A stretch of DNA of 64,000 nt, taken from Rhodobacteraceae bacterium F11138 (GTDB lineage: Bacteria > Pseudomonadota > Alphaproteobacteria > Rhodobacterales > Rhodobacteraceae). The stretch covers positions 477,894 through 541,893 of the forward strand of contig JAEKDP010000001.1 of NCBI GenBank assembly GCA_016521575.1. Direction: 5' to 3'. This document shows positions 35,427 to 44,145 of this stretch, piece after piece. The notes under the pieces were generated by a model that saw nothing but the letters and a program-made list of their open reading frames with translations, ran no database searches and had not been told where the DNA came from. A program made the position numbers and the translations under genes. Position 1 is the first letter of the stretch. Every line of letters begins with the position of its first letter.

Positions 35427-36533
35427 TCAGGGATTGAGCCCGAAATATCTCGTGCTCAGTTCATGCAATGTACCGTCTTCGCGGGCACCGACCACTTCGA
35501 TCGTCATCTCTCTGCGCAGCGGGCTGTTCTTGATCAGCCCAAAGCCGTATTTCTCAGGATTGAAAACGGCACCGACGACGGTCAACGGTTCACCCTGGTG
35601 CATTTCCGCATAGTATTCCAGCACCGGTTTGTCGCCGATCACCGCGTGCACCTCACCGCCAAGAAGCGCATCGGCCGATGCGGACATCCTGGGATAGGCG
35701 ATCGCTTCTAGGGCATTCTTGGCCGCGAATGTTTCCGCGGTGCTGCCTTCGGTGACTGCAACCTCAAGACCCGGAAGATCGAACACGCTGCGGATATCGT
35801 TCCTGATGCTCTGCGTGGTCATGACGCTGGTGACCGAGGAGGTGACAAACGCGACCACGACCACGCCAAACACCAACCACAGACCCTGCCAAACCCGGCC
35901 CATCCAGCCAAACAGATTCTTGCGTTTGGGGGGCTTTCCGGAGGTTGCCACCGTCATGACCGTGTAGAAGCTTTCGGCAAGTCCTTCGCGAATGTCTTTC
36001 GGGAAATCCTTGTCGAACTTGCGGTCAAACAAGGTGAATCCGACAGATGCGGCGAGGATGGCGAATGCAAGCCAGCCATAGGCGTGCAGGAAGCCCGAAT
36101 CCTTCAATCCCGACAGAAGGCTCCAGAAATCGGAGGCCGAATTGTCGTTCACCATGATCCTGAGCCCCGAGTCATACCAGGGCTGCGTAAAATCTATGCG
36201 TGCTGCGCGTTCCTCGGTGATGGTCAGATTGGTGACGGCGACCGCAATTTCGCCGGCCTCGGTTGCGGCCAGCATTTCGCGCACCGTTTCATATTCGCGA
36301 TAGCCAAACTGATAACCCAGTTTTTCTGCCACATATTCCCAAAGGTCGATTGCGAGTCCGGTATATTCTCCATCTTCGGACATCACGAAGGGCGGGCTGT
36401 CGTGCACTCCGACAATCAGGTGCGCCTTTTCTTCCTGGGCGATTGAAACCGGCGCTGTGAAGAGCAACAGAAAGCACGCTGTCAACATAAAGATCAGGGC
36501 TTGCTTGCGGAGTGAGTGGATGAGTGCCAACAT
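35427..36533 (-). CDS. Prokaryotic glutamate-receptor-like ligand-gated ion channel
   Basis: A 368-aa membrane protein: signal peptide to about residue 32; SBP_bac_3-type ligand lobe (LIVGVHDSPPFV ... TNLTITEERAARIDFTQPWY, with the Arg that binds amino-acid carboxylates), interrupted by two membrane segments (about 150-170 and 214-240) around a pore loop, then the second ligand lobe. The insertion of a channel into a split binding protein is the GluR0 architecture. The pore reads TVATSGKPPK where potassium-selective GluR0 has TVGYGD, so its selectivity differs. The second membrane helix ends VTSSVTSVMTTQSI, matching the SYTANLAAF-like gate of receptors. A plain amino-acid binding protein is excluded by the membrane insertion. 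Confidence 0.82.
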   Translation of the reverse strand: MLALIHSLRKQALIFMLTACFLLLFTAPVSIAQEEKAHLIVGVHDSPPFVMSEDGEYTGLAIDLWEYVAEKLGYQFGYREYETVREMLAATEAGEIAVAVTNLTITEERAARIDFTQPWYDSGLRIMVNDNSASDFWSLLSGLKDSGFLHAYGWLAFAILAASVGFTLFDRKFDKDFPKDIREGLAESFYTVMTVATSGKPPKRKNLFGWMGRVWQGLWLVFGVVVVAFVTSSVTSVMTTQSIRNDIRSVFDLPGLEVAVTEGSTAETFAAKNALEAIAYPRMSASADALLGGEVHAVIGDKPVLEYYAEMHQGEPLTVVGAVFNPEKYGFGLIKNSPLRREMTIEVVGAREDGTLHELSTRYFGLNP

Positions 36534-36716
36534 ATTTTTTTCTCTGTTTTGGTCAGTGTTCGGACCTGGGTTCAGGTTCGATTGCGATGGGCCCGCTGGG
36601 CACCGGGGTTCTGCGTTGATCTGCGCGATCGGGTCTTGGTTTGCGAAAATTCACACTGGGGCGGGGCGGAAAGCCGTCAGACCCGACAGCCCCCATGCCA
36701 ATCCGGATCGTCGGGG

Positions 36717-39700
36717 TCAAAATCGCCATTCCAGTTTCGCCTGTGCGCCAAAATCAGTGCGATCGCTGGCCACCGAGGTCTGCCCGGTCAGCGAAAGCAT
36801 CAGGCGGTTGCCAAGATCCATGTGCAGACCCGCTTGCAGTTCGCCCTGGTAGCGGTTGGTCGACAATACGCCGTTGAATTCGCCCGCCGCCGCATCCACG
36901 CCAATCAACGAGCCTGACAGGCGGGTCGTCGGGTCATCCAGAATGACAGTGACGCCGGCCCGGACAAAGGCCAATTGTGAACGGTTGCCCGCAACATAGG
37001 CGCGTCCGAATTCGATCGAAGGCGTAAAGGCGACCCAGTCTTCGTTCACATCGGCAATATTCCAGTTCAGCTGGCCAGTTCCGGTTTCTGAAAACCCGTC
37101 CTGCCGGACACTGGTATATGACAGTGCCGCCGCGGGTTTGAGATAGTAGCCAGCATTCCCCTGAAACACTGCAGAAGCCCGCAGTTCGGTGCCAAGAAAG
37201 CGCCCGTTCACGTCGCCTTGGGCTGTGTGGCGGTTGTTCCCGACCAGGTAGTCGCGCGCGTTGCTCATGGAATAGATGCCGCCTGCGGCAGTCGCGGAAA
37301 ACGTATAGCGACCAATCTCGTGCTTGAGCGCAATCCCCATTGCATACCGGGTGCCATCTGATTCGAAATTTTCACCGGCGATATCGACCGTTTCGATCAT
37401 TCCGGCGATTTCAACGAATGTATCGCCGGCCACTTCACGTTGTGCGCCCAACGCCAGGCCCCAGGAGGTTTCGTTGTATTCCGGGCTGTCGGAACCGGCC
37501 TTTTGTTGCAGGCGCTCGCCTATACCCATGACCCAGCTGCAGTCGTTCTGGTGCAGAAAACCGACCCCGGCTGCGGCATCGATCGTGGGGCAGCTGTTGA
37601 GCAACTGGTGCAGCGCAATCGCACTGCTGAACGCATCTGAAGCGGACACCAGATATTCATCTGGCGCGTGGTGTCCAAAGATGGTTTCCAATTCCCGAAT
37701 GGTGGTGACATTCAGAAGGTCCGTGGCCAATGCGGACAGGCTTTCGGACTTTGCATTGTTCGCATCCGTCCGGGCGGTTTTCATCACCCGATTGAAATAG
37801 TCTGCATAGGCGTGGGCATTGACCCCCATGGACCGACCCGATGCACCCCCGGAATAGTCGACCGTGTAATTGACATAGACGTTTTTCTTGTCCGTATCGG
37901 TTTCCAGCGTGTAACTGACAGTGGCGGTATCGGTCGCCGAGGCACTGACGCTGTCAAGAGTGGCATTGTCATCAAGACGGGCGATCAGCAATTTTCCCGT
38001 GTCGCCGGAGGCAAATTTGGTGGCACCCGACCAGACGGTTTCGACCCTGCCGGTCAAATCGACCTTGGCCGACGCATCCAGGCCTTTGAATTGCAGCTGA
38101 TCGCTGGAAGCGGCGCCATCCGAGTCCAGCGCGGCATCCACATGCAAAGTCCCGGCCTCGGAATACACGCCGCCAAAGCTTACCACGCTGGTGCCGATTG
38201 TTCCGGTGCCATATGCGGACATGGTGCTGCCGCTTGCGCCGAGATAGTTTCCCAACTGGCCCAGGTATATGGTCGAACCGCCAGCGAACGTGGCGCCTGA
38301 CCGGTTTTCGAACTCGGTCCGGTTCGCATCATTCAATTGCAAGGATCCCCGGATGACGCCCCCGTCCAGATTGTGGATCCGCAGACCGCCCTGGGCATCG
38401 TTGGCAATCACGACCGCATCCGCGTTGGCGCTTTGAATGGTGCCGGTGTTCTCGACAAGGTTGGAATAGTGAATCGTGCCGTCCGAGTTGAATTTCGTTC
38501 GACCACCGGCAATCGCAATGGTTTCATGAGACGCTGAACTGGTGGTTTCGACAAGGCCGCCCGCTTCCACATAGATATGCGACGTGCCTCGGCATTGGGT
38601 ATCTGCATGATCGCAGGTCTTGCTGGTGGTTTCGTCGCCTTTCGGATCGTCGGTTCCGGTTTCCGAGGTTTGCGCCAGAATGGCGCGTGCGTTGTCGCCG
38701 GCTGCCGAAACGTTGCCTGAAACATGCAGCTTGAGACCGCCCGAATAGCTGTCCCCGCCAGAGGCGCTTTGCATGAAGATGCCATGCGATCCTTCGCCCT
38801 GGACGTCGATCTTGCCATCCACGGTCAGGTCGATATTTCCACCGTCGCCATCCGCGCCCGCGCTGCCGATAGCGTTTGTGTAGCTGCCGTCGGCGGCCTG
38901 GGTGTCAAGCACGCCCGACGCGCCACCGCCCCCGCCGACGGTCTGCAGCCAAATCCCATGTGCGTTCTTGCCGGTGGTGGCAATGTCGCCAGCCCCTGAA
39001 ATCGTCATGTCGCCCCCGCTGCCACCTGCGCCGCCGTCATCGGTGCCGAATATTTCGGCACCCGCTGTTTCGAGGAAGTCGGCAAATCCGGTGACAAGAT
39101 TGCCCTCCATGTCGCCCCCGCTGCCGCCCCCACCGCCGACCGATTGCGCATAGATCCCCATTGCGCCGTCGCCTTCGGTCTTGATCGCGCCCGTGTTGAC
39201 GATCGCAACATCGCCCGCATCCCCGCCGCCGCTGCCCGATTGCACGATGGTCAGCGAGGTCAACAAGCCTTGGGCAGCATCTCCGCCGTTGCCACCGCCG
39301 CCACCTATGGATTGTGCATATATCGCCGTGGCGCTGTCGCCGATGGTGTGCAGCGTCCCATCGTTCTCCACCGTGACATCGCCGCCCGTGCCGGACGCGC
39401 CCGATTTGCCACCGATATTGATGCCGATGCTGACCGAACCTTTCAGCAGCCCGGTAATTTCTTCGTATGTGTCGTAAATGTCATCCGCCCATTCCGCGAC
39501 TTCCTTGATATCGGCGATCCAGCCTTTGCCATCTGCGGTTCCATTGCCGGAAGTGCCGCCGCCGCCGCCAACCGATTGCGCATAGATCGCATAGGATGCC
39601 TTGCCTGCGGTCTTGATGGTGCCCTTCGAGTGCTGCACGCTGACGTCATCGCCGTCTCCCGACGCGCCGTCGGATCCGCCCATATTGAAGGTCAGCGCGA

Positions 39701-42700
39701 AACTGTACTTGGGATCGGTCTTTTGCTGTGTCTTGGTATAGCCAAAGCTGTGGGCGCCGCTGCTTCCGCCGTCTCCGCCACCGCCGCCGACCGATTGGGC
39801 GAATATGCCATAGGAGGTCTCTGTCGCCGTGCTGATATCACCAGAGTTCACCACGCTGACCTTGCCCGCATCCGATCCCGCCCCGCCGCTGCCGCCGACC
39901 GAAGCGTCCAGGTTGATCTGCATGTTGCCGCTGGCGGGTTTTTGCGAATATTCGCCCGCAAACAGGAACCCGTAGGCGCCAGTCCCACCATTGCCGCCGA
40001 TGGATTGCGCCCTAAGCCCATGCGCATTGCCGCCCGAAGTCGACAGTTTGGCCCGATTGTCGACGCTGACATCGCCGCCGACAGCGCCGCTGCCACCGCT
40101 GCCGCCGATCGTGACGGAACTTTCGATTGAGCTGGCCTTGTTTGCACTCAGGCTGAACGCATAGCTGCCGCCACCAACGCCACCGTTGCCGCCCACGGAC
40201 TGCGCGAAAATCGCCTCGGAGTAGTGTCCGCTGGCATCGATATCGCCGCCATCGTCGTTGATGATCGAAACATCCCCTGCGGTGCCGCTGTCACCGCCAT
40301 CCCCGCCGACAACCACGTTGACAGTTCCGCTGCCTTCGGCGTCCAGCGAGACAATGCCGGCATGGACCGCGCCGCCTGCTCCGCCATTTCCACCGATGGA
40401 CTGGGCAACAAGGCCCGCGGACTGGTAGCCCCTGATCGTCAGCGCACCGGAATTGGTCAGCGCTACATCATCCGACGTTCCCCCTTTTCCGCCGTCGCCG
40501 CCGATCGAGACATCAACCGCGCCTGACATTTCGCCAACGGTGATCGACGCCGACGAAGCCACCCCGCCGGTGCCGCCGCCGCCGCCGATGGACTGCGCCA
40601 GCACGCCGACCGCATTCTTGCCCGAGGTAGCGATGTCACCAGAATTGGTCAGCGTCACCGTACCGGCGCGACCGCCGTCACCGCCATCGCCGCCATGCGT
40701 GATGCTCAGTTCGGCCATGGACAGCTTGCCCGAAAACATCAGCCCACCAACGCCGCCGCCATGGCCGATACTCTGGCCCAGAACGCCAATTCCCCAGTCG
40801 CCCGAGGTCTGAACGCTGGCCTGGTTCATTGTCGTGACAGCACCTGCCTGGCCGCCATCCCCGCCATCGCCCCCATGTGCGTAGTCCAGGCTGATACCCA
40901 CATCGCCGGAAATGGTCGTTCCGGCCTGCCCCCCGCCGCCCGAGATGCTTTGGGCGAGGATGCCAGCCGACAGATGACCCCGGGTTTCAATCTCTCCTGA
41001 AACGGTCAGATCCACGTCATCCGCATCCCCGCCGGCACCGCCGGTGGCACCCAGCTTGACGGATGCGACCTCGACCGAGGCATCCGCGTCAACCGTGTGG
41101 CCGCCTTTGCCGCCCCCGCCGCCAACCGACTGTGCGAGCACGCCCGATGCGGTGTCCCCGACGGTCTTGACGCTGCCGTCGCTGCGCAGGGTGACCGACC
41201 CGCCGTTCCCCCCATCACCGCCGACCGCCCCCTGGTTGCCGACAAACTGGCTGATCTCCAGACCGGCAACATCGGAATTGACTATATTGCTGGAATGACC
41301 ACCGCCCCCACCAACGGATTGCGCGACGATGCCGTCGGCATGCACGCTCGTGGTGGTGACATCGGCGTTCATGTTGGCCAGCACCGTGCCGCCATCCCCG
41401 CCGGCACCACCATTGCTGCCCATGTTCTGGTTGAATTCGATCGCGGCACCCGCTTCGATGCTGTTTCCGGCAACGCCGCCGCCGCCACCGATGGACTGGA
41501 CCAGAACCCCGGCGGCACTGTCGCCTTCGGTCTTGATCGTGCCCGCCAGACCCGCGGTATCCTTGTCGCCGATGCTGATGGTCCCGCCGTGATGCCCGCT
41601 GGCTGTGTTCTGGGCGCCTGTTTGCTGGTTGAACGTCATGCCGATTTCGACATTCACCACATAGCCGCCAGCGCCGCCGCCGCCGCCGATGGATTGCGCC
41701 AGAAACCCCGTGGCTTTGGCGCCAAGCGTTGCAACATCGATCCTGCCGCCGTCCGATGTGACCGCGACGTTCCCGCCATCACCGCCGCTGCCCCCGGATG
41801 AGCCAATCGCAGGCTCCATGATCTCGATCGCTTCGACCGTGCCACCGCCATGGCCGCCGCCCCCCCCGATGGAAGACACCACGACACCATCTGCGTTCTC
41901 TCCGGTTGTGCTGACCTTCAGCGTCCCGCCGTTCAGCGCCAGCGTTGCGTCATCGCCCTGGCCGCCATCCCCGCCCTGTGCGCCAAAGGCCCATGCCGCC
42001 CCGGGCGAGGTTGATTTTCCTCCGCCACCGCCGACGCTGCCAAGCAGTATGCCAACGGCATGGTCGTCGCCGGTCGCAATCGTGGTGCCGCCATCGTTGA
42101 CAAGCCCGACGCTGCCCGCGTCGCCGCCGTTGCCGCCCTGTCCGCCCAGGGCGACGACCCCGTCATTGGCACCACTGACGCCGCCACCACCACCGATACT
42201 GAGCGCGATCAGGCCGGAAGCGTCCTTGCCTTGCGTGGTGATACTGCTGGTGCCGGACAGCGCGATGGATAGATCGCCGCCATTTCCGCCAGCGCCTCCA
42301 TCGGATCCCAAGGCGGTAAAGCCCGCGTCTTTCGCGCCGGTGCCCCCGCCGCCGCCAACGCTGAGCGTGACCAACCCGCCAGAGTAATCACCTTGCGTTT
42401 TCAATGTGGCACTGTCGAACGTTGCGTTCACGTCAGCGCCATTGCCGCCGCTCTGGCCGCTTGCGCCATAGGCGACAAAGCCGTCGGCGTCGCGGGAACT
42501 GCCGGCAAACCCACCGATGCTTTGCATCAGGATCGCGTTGGATTCGCCGCCCTTTGTCGTGATCGTGCCGGTATCAAGCGTGAATGATACGCCGCCCGCC
42601 GGGCCGGGACCGACGGTCGCGCCACCCTTGCCCTCAAAGGCACTGTCTCCTTCACCCCCGTCGCCCCCGGCCCCGCCGATGCTTTGAATGAAGACGCCTT

Positions 42701-43799
42701 GCGCTTGCGCGCCATCGGTGGAAACGGTGCCAGAGTATTCGACATCTACATCACCGCCAGCGCCGCCCTGGCCACCATTGCCGCCTTCGCCCTTGCTGGG
42801 TCCGTGTCCTTTTCCGCCCTTGCCGCCATCGCCGGCTTCACTGATGGCCACGATTCCGTGGTATTCATCGCCGGTGGTGGCGATCGTATTGTCCGACGAA
42901 ACAGCGGAAAAGGTGATTGCGCCCCCGTTTCCGCCCGCACCGCCATCGGCGCCGAATCCTTCGTCGCCCGACAGGCCTTCGCCACCCTGACCGCCTGTTC
43001 CACCGATACTGAACAATCCAAGCCCGGCCGAGTTACCGGTGGTCGCGTTCACAAGATGCCCGTCGTTCAACTGAACCGAGATCGTGCCGCCTGCGCCGCC
43101 TGCGCCGCCAAGACCGCCTTGTCCCTGGTGAAAGATGCTTTGAACAGTGCCCTTGCCGCCTTTTCCACCGGTCCCGCCTTTTGTGTCCAGGATCAGGCCG
43201 GCGCCATTCTGGGTAATGATCGCCGCCGGTGTCTTGCCGCCGCCATCGCTTTGCGCGGTGAGAGTCAGCGTGGCGCCATCTCCACCGCGGCCGCCTGTGC
43301 CGCCTGTGGCGTGCTTCCAGGTCTTGCTGTCCTCGTTCGCCGCTCCTCCGTCGCCGCCCGTCGCGCCCAGATAGATGCCACCGGTGGCGCTGGCGATGCC
43401 ATAGCCCAGATCAAAGGACATAGTCGTCGAAAGATCGCGCGGTGTCACGCCGTCCCCGCCATCCTGACCATCGTGGTGGTGGTCGTCGACCCCGCTTTTG
43501 CCCGGGCTTCCGGTCGAGGTCAGCCGCAGGGCATATTCCCCATCATCGCTGGTCGGGCCGAAATCAGCGGTCACCTGAGAATAAGTCACATCCGTATAGG
43601 TGGCACCGGTGGAATCGATGTTCTCTATGTCCGCGCCAGAACAGGACGCCTGTAGGTCCGAAACCTCACATCCCGCCTGTCCCTCTGTCGGCCACAAGCC
43701 AACAAATGCGGCCAAGGTCGTTGCCAGCGCAGTGGTCGACCATCGTTGCGAGCAACTGTTTGTCGTTTGAAACGACAGGGTGTCGCTGAGATTGCTCAT
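36717..43799 (-). CDS. Giant glycine-rich autotransporter (type Va) adhesin-like protein
   Basis: A 2360-aa protein. An unusually long export signal (MSNLSDTLSF... to about AEGQAG-like residue 45) leads to a passenger of about 2000 residues rich in Gly, Asp, Ser and Ala. At least 22 times it repeats (A/V)QS(I/V)GGGGG or close variants about every 60-80 residues, each ahead of beta-strand stretches, indicating a long beta-helix. The last ~270 residues form an autotransporter barrel, ending QAKLEWRF with the C-terminal aromatic. ATG 43799 is used; TTG 43835 is an alternative, and neither has a good ribosome site. It probably acts in surface adhesion or aggregation; the passenger function is unknown. 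Confidence 0.88.
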   Translation of the reverse strand: MSNLSDTLSFQTTNSCSQRWSTTALATTLAAFVGLWPTEGQAGCEVSDLQASCSGADIENIDSTGATYTDVTYSQVTADFGPTSDDGEYALRLTSTGSPGKSGVDDHHHDGQDGGDGVTPRDLSTTMSFDLGYGIASATGGIYLGATGGDGGAANEDSKTWKHATGGTGGRGGDGATLTLTAQSDGGGKTPAAIITQNGAGLILDTKGGTGGKGGKGTVQSIFHQGQGGLGGAGGAGGTISVQLNDGHLVNATTGNSAGLGLFSIGGTGGQGGEGLSGDEGFGADGGAGGNGGAITFSAVSSDNTIATTGDEYHGIVAISEAGDGGKGGKGHGPSKGEGGNGGQGGAGGDVDVEYSGTVSTDGAQAQGVFIQSIGGAGGDGGEGDSAFEGKGGATVGPGPAGGVSFTLDTGTITTKGGESNAILMQSIGGFAGSSRDADGFVAYGASGQSGGNGADVNATFDSATLKTQGDYSGGLVTLSVGGGGGTGAKDAGFTALGSDGGAGGNGGDLSIALSGTSSITTQGKDASGLIALSIGGGGGVSGANDGVVALGGQGGNGGDAGSVGLVNDGGTTIATGDDHAVGILLGSVGGGGGKSTSPGAAWAFGAQGGDGGQGDDATLALNGGTLKVSTTGENADGVVVSSIGGGGGHGGGTVEAIEIMEPAIGSSGGSGGDGGNVAVTSDGGRIDVATLGAKATGFLAQSIGGGGGAGGYVVNVEIGMTFNQQTGAQNTASGHHGGTISIGDKDTAGLAGTIKTEGDSAAGVLVQSIGGGGGVAGNSIEAGAAIEFNQNMGSNGGAGGDGGTVLANMNADVTTTSVHADGIVAQSVGGGGGHSSNIVNSDVAGLEISQFVGNQGAVGGDGGNGGSVTLRSDGSVKTVGDTASGVLAQSVGGGGGKGGHTVDADASVEVASVKLGATGGAGGDADDVDLTVSGEIETRGHLSAGILAQSISGGGGQAGTTISGDVGISLDYAHGGDGGDGGQAGAVTTMNQASVQTSGDWGIGVLGQSIGHGGGVGGLMFSGKLSMAELSITHGGDGGDGGRAGTVTLTNSGDIATSGKNAVGVLAQSIGGGGGTGGVASSASITVGEMSGAVDVSIGGDGGKGGTSDDVALTNSGALTIRGYQSAGLVAQSIGGNGGAGGAVHAGIVSLDAEGSGTVNVVVGGDGGDSGTAGDVSIINDDGGDIDASGHYSEAIFAQSVGGNGGVGGGSYAFSLSANKASSIESSVTIGGSGGSGAVGGDVSVDNRAKLSTSGGNAHGLRAQSIGGNGGTGAYGFLFAGEYSQKPASGNMQINLDASVGGSGGAGSDAGKVSVVNSGDISTATETSYGIFAQSVGGGGGDGGSSGAHSFGYTKTQQKTDPKYSFALTFNMGGSDGASGDGDDVSVQHSKGTIKTAGKASYAIYAQSVGGGGGTSGNGTADGKGWIADIKEVAEWADDIYDTYEEITGLLKGSVSIGINIGGKSGASGTGGDVTVENDGTLHTIGDSATAIYAQSIGGGGGNGGDAAQGLLTSLTIVQSGSGGGDAGDVAIVNTGAIKTEGDGAMGIYAQSVGGGGGSGGDMEGNLVTGFADFLETAGAEIFGTDDGGAGGSGGDMTISGAGDIATTGKNAHGIWLQTVGGGGGASGVLDTQAADGSYTNAIGSAGADGDGGNIDLTVDGKIDVQGEGSHGIFMQSASGGDSYSGGLKLHVSGNVSAAGDNARAILAQTSETGTDDPKGDETTSKTCDHADTQCRGTSHIYVEAGGLVETTSSASHETIAIAGGRTKFNSDGTIHYSNLVENTGTIQSANADAVVIANDAQGGLRIHNLDGGVIRGSLQLNDANRTEFENRSGATFAGGSTIYLGQLGNYLGASGSTMSAYGTGTIGTSVVSFGGVYSEAGTLHVDAALDSDGAASSDQLQFKGLDASAKVDLTGRVETVWSGATKFASGDTGKLLIARLDDNATLDSVSASATDTATVSYTLETDTDKKNVYVNYTVDYSGGASGRSMGVNAHAYADYFNRVMKTARTDANNAKSESLSALATDLLNVTTIRELETIFGHHAPDEYLVSASDAFSSAIALHQLLNSCPTIDAAAGVGFLHQNDCSWVMGIGERLQQKAGSDSPEYNETSWGLALGAQREVAGDTFVEIAGMIETVDIAGENFESDGTRYAMGIALKHEIGRYTFSATAAGGIYSMSNARDYLVGNNRHTAQGDVNGRFLGTELRASAVFQGNAGYYLKPAAALSYTSVRQDGFSETGTGQLNWNIADVNEDWVAFTPSIEFGRAYVAGNRSQLAFVRAGVTVILDDPTTRLSGSLIGVDAAAGEFNGVLSTNRYQGELQAGLHMDLGNRLMLSLTGQTSVASDRTDFGAQAKLEWRF

Positions 43800-44145
43800 G
43801 TTGGTTTGCCCGATTTTGGAATAATCTCTCTCCAAAATTGTGTTAATTTTCTAATTTGAACGCTATAGTTGTGTTGCGTCAACCCAAGGACATGAAGCGC
43901 AGGAGAATTGCCCCATGACGCAGCTTGCAGAACCCTGTGGGTTCATTGGCCATGGCTGTGGGGTTCGCGGCTGCTGTGTCGTCTGCATGTCAACAGGGAG
44001 TACTGCAGGGAAAATGAAGGAATATTTAATAGTTTAACATTCAAGGTTCCAAGGCAGCAAAGCAGCGCCTGCGAAAGCAGACCATGGAAGATACGCGGTC
44101 CCAACCTTCGAAAGCCAAATTCTCTCACACGATCCAGGGCAAAAT
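43800..44145. other. Intergenic region between autotransporter and MscS
   Basis: About 345 bp between divergent genes. The left half is AT-rich (TTAATTTTCTAATTTGAACGCTATAG around 43843-43868) and likely carries the autotransporter promoter. No gene or RNA structure is apparent; open frames on either strand lack starts with ribosome sites. Confidence 0.4.

Noticed and set aside
41689-42387. Pro-rich plus-strand frame (PPPP repeats) opposite the autotransporter
   Set aside because: It is the reverse complement of Gly-rich codons; Pro runs follow from GGC/GGT on the other strand.
38900-43400. Repeated CCGCC-rich DNA on the plus strand as possible CRISPR or satellite
   Set aside because: Repeats are amino-acid level, units vary in DNA and length, and there are no regular spacers.
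43800-43835. TTG start for the autotransporter at 43835
   Set aside because: No ribosome site before it; adds residues before the signal sequence. Kept as an alternative only.
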